From Lineus longissimus (taxonomy: Eukaryota > Nemertea > Pilidiophora > Heteronemertea > Lineidae): a stretch of DNA of 64,000 nt. Location of the stretch: contig NC_088314.1 of NCBI RefSeq assembly GCF_910592395.1, positions 744,001-808,000 of the forward strand, read 5' to 3'. Made by a program: the position numbers and the translations under genes. Below are positions 12,701 to 24,700 of this stretch, piece by piece. How positions within the stretch are numbered: the stretch's first letter is position 1; the number at the start of each line of letters is the position of its first letter. Below the pieces are notes generated by a model. The model was not told where the DNA came from, did not search any database, and saw only the letters and a program-made list of their open reading frames with translations.

Positions 12701-15700
12701 CCTCACAGCGATGCACGACGAAGTAAGTGAGAATGATGCAAATGATTTGCTGGTCATTGGACTATTCATGAAATGAGGAAATGAATGTCTGGGGTTTCTC
12801 CTCTGCTGACCCTAGGGAATGACTGATTTCTTGAGGCGTAGAATTGACCGTTCAGAGACAACGAGTGGCAGGATTCTTGAAATCAATGTCTGAATGATGG
12901 AAGGTCTCCGGTCACCTAGCTAGCCTCCCTTGTCTCCCCACTTCAAGCTTTTATAAACCCACATAGGGTTAAACAAATGACATTGAAAACTTCATTAATT
13001 CACTCCATTTCGACACCAATTAATTTCCTACAGCTTCAGGAGTGACTCAACAACTTGGTTGCAGAAACATGCAACAGAATATCATCGTGACAATCAACGG
13101 GGCCGCGATGTGTCCAGGCTCCGTTATGTGAGTGAACAAGTATAATGATACCCCTCAACGGGGCCGCGATGTGTCCAGGCTCCGTTATGTGAGTGAACAA
13201 GTATAATGATACCCCTCAACGGGGCCGCGATGTGTCCAGGCTCCGTTATGTGAGTGAACAAGTATAATGATACCCATGAGGGTTTGATGGAGGAGACTGA
13301 GTCACTCACTTGTTATCAGGGTCTCTAAGTGTTGGCTCTTGTCAACTGTCATCAAAATGCTGTGTTTTCCACATTGTGACAGAATTGAAGCCTGGACTTA
13401 TTCCATTGCTACAGACATGTCACTGAGTCTTGTGGTATGGTTAATAGCTGTCTCAGAGGGTCAAATTGCAAGGCATGTTTTATGTCAAAGGCAGTCCTGT
13501 TGCAGATCAAAGCTCCAAGTCCCCATCAGGACCAGGAAAGTTCTTCCTCCAAGGACAAAGCTGAACTATCTAATCGACATAGAAGTTCTTCCACCAAGCC
13601 TCAAATACAAATGGCTCTATTGAAACAGAGTTGATCAATTAATCATCAATCCAGGGCTCAGCGAGTAATTTGTAATCATGACACCCACAGGAAATCTTTT
13701 TGAGTGAGTATCATAACTCACTATGTTCACAAGTGTTTTTCACCACTAACTTAACCAACTGGGAATACGTTTCAACATATGAAACTGATGGGGAGACCGA
13801 GGCAATGTTCATTATCCCACGGAAGTGGACAGGAGATGTCCACGAATGAGGTGTGAATCGCTTTAGCCTGGTGGCAAGTGGTGACTACACATCCATAGTC
13901 CACGGCACAATAATCTGAATGCAGTGGATCAGGTTCATGCAGGAACTCATGTCTGTCATAGATCTAGCAGAGCCTTGGCTGCATGGAGACAACAACACAA
14001 TACATCAAGAATGGGTTATAATTGCTCTGGGGCTGGAATACCCCGCACAGTGCAAGATTTACAACAGCTTGCTCAGAGATTCATGACTGGAATAAGCAAG
14101 AGAATGTAGAATGAGTGGAATACAAACGAGGGAAGATTTCACTCAACAGTTCTCTGAAGACATAAACCAAGACCTAAGCAATCTTGCTGGCCAGTGTTGT
14201 GTCCGACATCCTGTATCTCCTGTGTCACGGAGCTAGCATCGTGCTACAGACACGAGGTGTCTTATCTCAGATCATCATGTTGGCACATGCTGCAATTTGT
14301 CCACACTACTTGTCAAAACGTCCACGATACGATCTCCCAGCTCTGGGTGACATTCTCCAGGACACATTGACTCTCACTTAGATTACAGATAAATCATAAA
14401 TGGTGATAAATCGTCATGTTTCTTGATGAGCAGGGACCCTTTCCACGGCCAGGGTGACACATGATCATGCCAAGCCATCGCTGGCTGAGGGACCAGATGA
14501 GTCATTGATACTCTGGTGTTCACCCTTCAGTGTGGTTACCTAAGTATCACCGAGGGACTATTAGGAAGTGGCGGGTACATCCTTTTACTGTTCATTCTTA
14601 GATGGCAATAGGCATATTGCCTTGTGCACACTACACCAACAGATCACTTCCCAAGTCCCAGTCACTCATCACTTCTTTCGTCACTACAGTTCCTTTACAC
14701 ACATGCTTAGCTTTAAGAAATCATCACGGAAGGCATGATACATTCTAAATTAAAGATCTACTTACTTGACTATTGCAGATCCCCGAGATAATCCAGCGAG
14801 TTTTTTATAGTGAGTTATGATCTCATCCTCACTGCAAGACAAGAAAGTATGGTGTGGTAATGTGACATATCTAGACTAATTGGGAATCTGGACACAACCT
14901 AGATCGAGTGATTCATTACGGTAAAGGCCAATTTTACCAAATCATCTCCAGCATTGCAACGGTTGGGCTAACACAAACATTACGTTGATCTTATCAGTGG
15001 CTTGCTTTTCTCTGGCTAACGGCTCCCACACAAGCTGCAATTTTTGTTGCAGGACGCTGCATTTTGTGAAACAAATGCACAACAAATGCACCATAGGCCT
15101 ATAGATCAGCATTGAGCTAGGACGTACCAGTATGAGAGAGAAGGATGTTCAGTTAGAGTCCTCACAGGAATCAATGGCAGTCTCTTGAAGTCCTCTCTGG
15201 CAGTGTCCTCACTGAAAACAAAATACAAATCATTTGAATGACTTGTAAATGGAGCTATGCCCAACCAGTACCACACTTTTTCTTGACTCTGGAATTTGGC
15301 CTTGTTTCTGTGAACTGACCTTGTCAAGGCATGTATACATGTACATGTAGGCCTACATATAGAGTGTAAACAAAGTATTCTTTTGTTCAAAACAGAAAAG
15401 ATATACTTAGAAGCAGCAACAGTCACTAGGTCAATCTTACAAATTCTGCCAGGGAAGATCTTAGTGCGGAAAAAAACGGGCGATCGAATATTCTGGAGTT
15501 TACAGTAATAGAAACCCTGCTAATCACTTGGGGATAATGAACTGATGTAGCGATGTCTTGTTTCAGGACAAGACAAGATGGCTTTGATCCAATCTCCATT
15601 AGGTTCAAGTCAGCCTCAGGTGAGGATCAGACGAGGAGAAAAAGCTTTAATTCCGCTTTTGATGCCAGGTGTCGGAGAAAAGGCTTAAAACGGATGGCTT

Positions 15701-18700
15701 ATAATGAGGACGACCGGAGACATGTTTCATTAGTGAGGATTAGAGATTGTTTTTGACGTTTTAAAACATCATGTCGATTGTCTCGCGAAGTTCAGTGATC
15801 AATTTCACTCCACAGGATTGGTGAAGGATAATGCAACGTTGGACAGATTTGGAGGGAAATGCATACTTACTAAGTAAAGTCTCCATGTGTCGCCTGCAAC
15901 ACATGTGCAGCGAGTTCAAAGACAGTCTCACTGTCACACTCGATGATACCCTGCAAAGACACAAACAAGGGAAGTGGAAGAGTGGGTTACACATGCTTTG
16001 ACTTCACGATGCCCACGTCGATACTTCTACTTCACCTGAGAGAGCTTGATGAATCTGATGATGTGTCAATACCTGCTATAGATTCACCCCCAGGATAACC
16101 CTCCTTACTAACGACCCACCCTTATACCCTGATCATGGATATGACCAAACCTTATACTCACCTTGGAAGAACAAAATAATCAGGAAAAGACAAGACTATT
16201 CCTGCAAAATCGAATCTGATCACACCAAAATATCAGACTCGGAGAACCACATGTCTTCTATCATCTCCTGCACCAAGCTAAATAGCCCTTACTAACGTAA
16301 CAGAGACCTTTAAACCCCTGAATTGTAGGGTTATATAAACCATCCTTTATCAGAATAAAGAGCATGAATTCCAATGTGAAGGGCACTGGGATTTGTGTTG
16401 AATGGTGGAGAGATTGGTTGGGGAGTGTCATTGTGCGAAGGTCAAAGAACTTCCTGGAGTCAATGGAGGAGATTTGACAAGGTTTGGGGACAGGAATAGA
16501 TGAAGGGATTTGTAGGGAGTGGTGTGGAGTGGGGGTTCAGGTGGTGGTGGCGGGGTATGAGGCAACACAATCATGGCTTGGGTACAGGAATAGATGAAGA
16601 GATTTTTAGGGAGTGGTGTGGAGTGGTGTGGAGTGGGGGTTCAGGTGGTGGTGGCGGGGTATGAGGCAACACAACCATGGCTCAGGTACAGGAATAGATG
16701 ATGGGATTTGTGGATCAGACACAGAGGGAATGGTTTATTGATGGAGGAGAGGCATGAGACAAGAGCACAAACCATGAGTAATCTTACATCTAGCTTTCAC
16801 ACCATTTGTCATGCAGGCATCGATAAGCCAAAATCTGTGTTGAAAATCTCAGTCAGGTTTCTGACATCAAATCCACACTTTTCCCAAACATTCCAACATA
16901 CCACCTGCCACTTATCCTAATATTCCATATCGAATATAATCCTCAAGGTAGAAGTATGCCAATAAGCTTTCCAAATGAATTCACCACACATTGCACTGGT
17001 GGGCTATACAGCCTGAAAACCCAAATATTAACCTTCCAAGCAAAGCCATTGTGGGGCTCTCATTCACAATAGGCCCATTGTTATGCTGACAATTGGAAAA
17101 GTTTTTTCTAAGAACTACCAACATTACCCTCATACTTGCTAATTGTTCTATTATATTCAAGTACTTGGAAGGATTAGCTGAGTATCAATTTGAAGGGGAA
17201 GGGACTCATAAAATCATTCTAAAAGCTACTTACAAGTAACAGTTTTGAAAAGAAGCAGACACTGCTTCATAATATGCAAACAGCTCTGCCCAATCTTTCA
17301 AGCTGAGACTTGTAAGTCATCATATTTCAAAGGGAGTGCGGCTCTTGGCTTCTTCAAGCCTTCAAAGTTGATGACAATCTTTAATCAACTTGACTCTCAG
17401 ATCCGGACACCTCTCTACTGAGAACAGCATTGTCTGTCCCAAGGGGTGTCCTGAATAGGGAGGTTCTAACTCCACATCAAGTATGTATGCTCAGTGTTGG
17501 CTCGAACGATCTACTAATTCAATTTCCTCTTGAAAACGATGTTTAAATCTCCGCCTGCAATCTGTTGCACAGCACTGCCTACTCATTAGTGCGAGTTAAC
17601 GATTTCTCTCGGCTTACCTTATAAATGTTCTGTTTGGCTTGTAAATAAAACACCTCTACGGTCGCTCGATCTCGCAGGTATCCTATGGACTCGATAAAAA
17701 ACCTGCAAAGGTAAAGGAAAAGCTATGAAAATGGAGTTTATTCTGGTGTGGTGCATCGGGAGAACAGTGTCTTGTCCAAGGTTACAGGTTGGAGCCATCA
17801 TGGAGCTATTTTAACCCACTACAGCCAAGCGCAGGCGTTAACTTGGGTCGAGACATCCAATGGAACACGTCTGCTTTCTTTGGAACAACTTCTCAACCCA
17901 ACATCTGTTTCAACATTGGGAATATTTTGATATGAATAAGCTTTTTTCCAAATGACTCCTCAGTCTGTAGGCTAAGGGACGTGTTTAACTACAGGGGTGT
18001 GCCAATTAATCAAGCAAATATCGCTGAAAGAAATCACCCGATGATGAGGGCAATGTGATGATTTCTCCATTTGCTGTTAGAATCAAGTACAAAACCAATA
18101 GAATTAACCTTGATAATTCTGTCAGCGAATAGCTGCCACTTCTACTCGAGAGGTTCGACCGCCATGAACCAGAAGATTGCATGAACCGAATCAGTGATGC
18201 AAAATGTACGCCAGTACATACTGTGACTTGTCCTTGCATACACCTTGAAACATGGATCCATTTGAGTGAAAAGTGCACTCCATCAGAGTTAAATATGATA
18301 ATGGATTTGGAAGAGGCAGCTCTTCCAAGTGACAATTTCCACTGTAAACATCATCCTCAGAGTAAATGGTTTGTAATTTCGTTGAATCTATATCAGCAAC
18401 ATGTCCATGAAGAGACTTTAGATGCATTACCACTGCCATATTTGACGTTAAGTGGAGGCAGCCAATAATCACCAAATGAAATGTCTCAACATGTTTTGAA
18501 TTTGCCAATAGAGAGCAGTTTGTACCAGGCTGGAATTGGGAGGAGAGGCTGGTTCAAACTCCAATACACGCACATCCAACCACCAGCCTTTGACACAAGA
18601 CACGAGATACAGACGATAGGTTACCATTGGTAGATTGCTGTTGGCGATCAAGGTTGGAGCTCAACTTGGGCTTACCTGACTAAAAAGTGTAAAACTAATG

Positions 18701-21700
18701 GACCGGACTTCTTTGGAAAATCATGTTCTAAGACTCGGCGGTCGAGCTGTAACCAGTTAAAATGGCCGCTGGAAAGAGAAAGACGAGAAAACGAGTTAGA
18801 CATGAGCAACATGGGACACATTTGAGGGAGGAAACATGCAGTTCTTCATGTGTTAGACAGTCTTCAAGGTCTTCCATCTACCTTATACCATCTACCTTAT
18901 ACCATCTACCTGATGTCGGACCCGCCTATCACCTTCCCCAAGCAAGCAAAATGACAAATTTGATCTTGACCTTATGGACTACAACACACTGCGACCCTCG
19001 TATGCAACATCAGACTGAGCTTCTCTTCTGGTTTCTTCACCAAGCCAGCACAGAAAAACTCTTTTTCCTGCCCATTACATCACAAAACTCTGCATCCTTG
19101 GAAGAACGTGCACTGAATTAGTAACAGTATGCACTCTCCATTCATCAGTTCTATACAAGAGCACATGGCACTGAAGGGAACCGATCCCCATAATAGACGA
19201 ATGAGCAATAAGCTAGTTTATGAGATCCAGCAAATGAATCGGGAAGATTCGAACAAAAGAACGTAACTATTCTTGCTGATTGTTACTGAATGGGAGGCTG
19301 ATGAAAATAGGGATCAAGCTGCAGCAATAAGTGATGGCGATGCTGGGGGATTAGTGATCTGCCTTGATGAAACTGAGATTAGCATTGCACATGGGGGCAG
19401 ATTACGCTATCTCTATTCAGAGAGGAGTGCAACAGGACATGATGACTAAGGAGACCCAGTCTAGAGAACAACGATTTCCAAGGATCTTGCCAAGTTGCAG
19501 TCTTCGTAGGCTCATGTCTTGAATTGTCATCTAGATCGCCCAAGGCTCTGACATGACCACAGGTCACCTTGAGGTACCTCAGTAGAAACTAAAGCTTCAT
19601 CACCAAGTCGATGAAAGGTTCCAAGGAACCGGAAGTCTTACTGGCCTTGTGGCTTTCATAGTCAGTAAATCTTCAGGTAATCTGGTACTGGTATCTGTGA
19701 ATCAACCAGAGACACTTTACCTATTCAGCAATCGTAAACATGCCAGTCTCACAAAGGCTTGTGGCAAATTGAACCTAGAGGAAGCCAGATGAAGGAAGGG
19801 GAGTGGTCCTGGTTAGGGTCGGATTAGTAACGGCCTTCAGGTAAACTCGTTTGTTTACTCCCATGAGTCAACTAGTGACACAAACGTACAACAGCTTTGG
19901 AGGCACATGTTTTTTACAGCCAACACGTGGAAGTGGGTCGTGGAGGTGGAGGTGGGTCGGTACAAAACGGATCCCAGCAATTAACTCTGCAGCAGGCACA
20001 ACGCTTGTCAGCTGGTCATAAACAGTGTTTTTCTGATAGTGTGCCAGAGTCATGTTTCCTGCCTTGGGGCAGGTCTATAAGTAAAAGCAATACATCCCAA
20101 GTTTCGCCCCGAGTCATGAGTGTGCGGGGCCATGCCACCAGCAGCAGGTACAGCCCAGCCCGTGGTCACTTCCTATCTCATGTTTCAACACTTCCTGGCC
20201 AAAAACCTCACAACCAACTAGAAAAATATACATCACCTGGCAAAGTCAAGAAATTCATCCTTGAAAGTGAAAAAGTTCAAACGGTGCCAGAAGACCGCTT
20301 TTGAGCCAGGTTTGACTGAAATCAACCGAATTTCTTGGTAAGACGAGGTGGCTTTATTTCCATGGTTCACTCTTTTAACCCAGATGGCCCCAATTCATCT
20401 CATTTTTTTGTGGAAAATAGTCCATACAATAACATGAATCAGAGCATTTATACAGTTAGAGTAATTGTTGTGGAACGCCTCCACTTCAGGTCAACAACGA
20501 GCCACAGGTCTCTAGCTCGACATTTACAAACAGGATAAGTGAGGAAAAACTATCAAATGGACAGAGCTTGTGAGAGAAGGACACTTCCCCTCCACTCACA
20601 ACTAGCGGCACATGTGACAACCGCTCATTGCGTGGTCGCAATTTTCACCAATTAAGCCACCATTAGCAAATATTTGAACTATTTACATTGAATGAGACTG
20701 AACTTTGCAGTCCTTGTGTTGACAGTTGAGAAGGTCATAGACAGATCCACTTAGTCTAGTTTTCAGTTTGGGGAAGTCTAGGTACTGGGCCTACATGGGT
20801 ACCGTAATCTCATCAGGGTGGCGTTCTCCCAATGTCCCATTCCCAGAAAACATGAAGTACACTCTCCCAAACTGTACATGGTGTGCGTGTGAACCTTGAC
20901 GTGAATGTCGTCCCTCCCACAGGCCACACCCCCTTCACACCCGGGCCACCCGTAATGATACCCCATTGAAAACCCACTCAGGCAGGAAATGTATTTTACA
21001 CATAAAAGCTGTAATATCGCTTATGATATGAAAACCTTTGATAATCATTTACATTATGTTAGTTTTGAATGGAGAGCGACATCCCATGCTCACATATAAT
21101 CGAACCCATTCACTATAACATGCATTTCTGTCCCCGCCGGAAAGAGGGTGTGTGAATAGAAACAGAAAGGACAAATCACATCATTCATATCCGTATGTTC
21201 AAAGATCTTAAAATGAGAAATGATGATATGGAGGTTGGACGCGGTCATTGGGTCCGGCCATGAAAGGTTGACACAAAGCAAGATGACCATCACTCGACCA
21301 ATAAACTTGTAATTGCTTCATATATCAAGGTATTCAGGGAATTCACCCAAGATTTTGGCCACTGCATAAGGAACCCTGCCCCACTACATGAACAGTAATG
21401 TACTGGCCGATCCATGAATGTACCCAGTACCACTCCACTCAAGAAGATCCATACTAGCAAAGCCTACAATCACTCATCAGACACGCTCAAGAGACAACTG
21501 ATGAGTTGACTGGACGCACAAGACAAACTCATCATACTCCAAACCAATATCCTTGTCGTACTTGCCTTATAATCCACAGGAAATTGAGAACTCCACTGCG
21601 ACTGTATCAGCCGACTCCAAGGAACAGAGTGAGACAGTCTCATCCAGTGAGTCAATCATAAAGCACACTTTATGGAGATGGGCATTGGGTATTTATACAA

Positions 21701-24700
21701 ATCCGGGTAGGCACCGCAAGCAGTACTCTACACTGATTGTCAGGTTGTGACTGACATACAAATGTCATATATACAATGGAGAGTGAGATTGAATGGGAGG
21801 GTAAACAGTGACATGATAGGTGCAAGTGTCACCCGGCACCAGATGGTGATTACATGACGGTGGTGGCATCATCATATGATACAATGGCAAATTCCATGGC
21901 ACAACCTTGATAAATACTTGAACTACCAATTAACCAACAGACATTCTGACTCTCAACAACAGGACAGGATCACATCATTTCCAAGTGCAAAACATCTCAT
22001 TTCTGAACAACTAATTAAAAACTTGATTGGTCTTTGTTCGTGACGACACGTTGATTAGCCGGTGATAGATTATGGACATCTGGCTCGTGGTTTGAAACAA
22101 TGATACTTCAAACTTGTTTCCAATACTTGAAGGCTGCTGTTTCAATCAATTAATTGGCCATTTTACTATTCGACTTTACTTTTACCTACAAACTCTGAAT
22201 CAGTTCATGTTTTTCACCGAGGGCAATTTTTACAGTGAATAGTTATTTGCCATTCTGTTTTGAGACACCCTGTATACCTCAATAATTCACACGCACTTTA
22301 TTTCCCAGCCTACCAGTCTCCAATCAACGTTGCAATTAACCCCAGTAAGCTGAAAAAGTGCGGGCTTCCCGGTACAGGAGAGAGCAATTAAAACTCGATC
22401 ACAGTGAATCCAAAACTATCTGATCTCCGGCACGATTGTTAACATGATTAAAGTCATCAAGTTATTTCCTCTCTGATTATATCTGACCAGCGCTGCTTTA
22501 CTGAGACTCCTTTGAAGCCACTACTCTACTCAGCATATGAACTGTTTCATGATTTAGCCCTGTGCCACGGAAATTAACTAAAGCAGTGTAACTTTCCCCA
22601 GGGGTAGGGAAAATAACATCTAAGTGCTGCTTGAATTCTGAGAATGACAGTTTTGAAGAGGAAGGTTTGTGATGCTATTATAGGATGAAGTCCCTTGGGC
22701 TGTCACCTCAACAAGACAACGATGCCAAGCATCGAGCAGGTAATGAAAGGGTTGAGTTAATAAAGCGAATCTTTAGAGCAGTACACCCGGCAAGCCTTCA
22801 TTGATATTCAAGCTACGATGGCTTGGACTGTAGCAAAGATTATGGTTTTTTCTCCCAGCACCTGCTTGGAGCAGCTTTTTTAACATCTGCCAGAAACACA
22901 CCTGGCATCTTTGCTACATCTTAATTCTTCTTGCGGATGTCCTATCATATGGTAAAGTGATGGCATGAAGAGTTTTGGTTCTTTGTTTCAGTTGGCTATG
23001 ATGAAGCTGTGGGGAAGTGAGTATGTGACTTGCCATGTTGCTTTCTCCCGGGACGCCGAGGCCATTTCGATCAACCAAGATGATTGCGGAGCAGTGTGTA
23101 CTTCAATTCGTTTCTCCCAGAAGAACTTGTACAATGTTCCCATTTTAGAAATGTGAAGATCTCCACACATCTTGCCTACCCCAGCAACACTGCCAGCCAA
23201 TTCATTCCTTGGTTGGCTCATTTAGAGCAGCACTGGCCATACGATCCTGGGGTAACTGATTGTGAGGGTGAATGCAGCTATTCGATTCCTCCAACATGGC
23301 CAATTGTCAGGTTAGTTGAGGCCATTTGATTCCCCAGTTTAATCTGGAACATGTACCCCATCATCAATGTTTACAGCTATTCAGATTGGCCAACCTTTCC
23401 ATGGTGTTGATGTCAGATTTCTGGTCACATCAATAGGACTCATAGAGTTTACAGAGTTCCCCCAAATCCACCAGCCTGTATTAGGCTGGTTATGGACCAA
23501 GGAACCCTTGACCTATTCAACAAGTTCAATCAATTATTAATTAGGCTTTGATGTGGCTTCTGGGGGCTATTGTGTCTGGCAATGACAGGATTGGTGATTG
23601 ACATTTTGTTTCTGTTCAAGCAGAACTAAAGGTTGTGAAAGCTGGTTCTGAAAGAAGCTACAGGGTGATGGGTCTTCAAGCTCATTCAGATGAGCAGGAA
23701 CGAAATCCAATCCACCTGCTGAGCTATTAAGATTCACCTCGAAACTCGTTTTATCGCTGATTTAGAGCAGTCTGTTTTGATTTGATTCAAATCATTCACT
23801 GGACCAGATAATTTGTGATAATTTTAGATGAAATAGTGGTCTTATTCTCAGAATGCTTTGCTTTATTCATGCAGTTCATCAATGGTGGCAGACAAAATGT
23901 ATTTTTGCTCCCTGGGACAGTTCAGCAACTGACAAAACCTCACTGGCAAAAACATTTTTACATCTCATCTCATATCAAGTATCTGTAGCTCCATTAATTG
24001 AAATTCCATGTCCACGAGTGGCTATCGAGTGAAAAAGAGAGATGGTTTTCAACCAGATCACCAGGTCATGTTTATACTGCTGAATATATGGCACTAATTG
24101 ATCCATATGTGTTTTATTGACTTTCACAGGAAACCAGGGCTTGCTTTCCTTGTCAGTGTCACCTGGCTTCATCATGAAGTATAGTCCATGGTCACAATTT
24201 GTGGGATAATCGAGAAAGTATAGTACTGAGACCACCACTCCACCAAAACCCTGCCAGGAATACTCTCTGTACATTATACTCACAAACAGGCTTATGGCAT
24301 GATACCGGGCATTAACTCAGCTTTACTAAGCTTTAACAGTATAAGCCTACTCACATTCGTTAATGAAAGATATTCATGCAAAATAAGTTGAAAATCCATA
24401 TGTTATGATCTGGAGGCATACAGGCAACTATGGAGTCTCTGGTCTGTGTTCAAAATGTAAACAATGCCAGGGAATGGTACACCTGGGTGAAGGCACCATC
24501 AATGCTTACTGTCTAGATGACCCCCCTGCCCTGCCCACAGTGACACTCTTACCTCAAAACACAATGGGAATGACAAATCCTCCAAAAAGTAGACTGAAAT
24601 CACTCTTAAACGGCAATATGGAAGTGGACAGATAGTCCTTGATGTGTCAAACACACAGCACTGGCACCACACAGCTACTCAGTACTTGGAACACCAGTGC

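Larger units (their letters stand above)
9439..14765. other. FRMD4 intron (5.3 kb)
   Basis: Holds a 12-bp x4 repeat at 10225-10272 and a 61-bp x3 array at 13094-13275. No coding exon recognised. Confidence 0.7.

Noticed and set aside
13094-13275. Regular repeats considered as a CRISPR array
   Set aside because: The copies are head to tail with no unique spacers, in an animal genome.
19897-20304. 135-codon plus-strand frame with a Gly run
   Set aside because: Low-complexity start, no recognisable domain, and it lies in an intron on the opposite strand.
23975-24283. 102-codon minus-strand frame in an FRMD4 intron
   Set aside because: Somewhat protein-like in composition, but no acceptor or donor in a phase compatible with FRMD4 and no recognised family.
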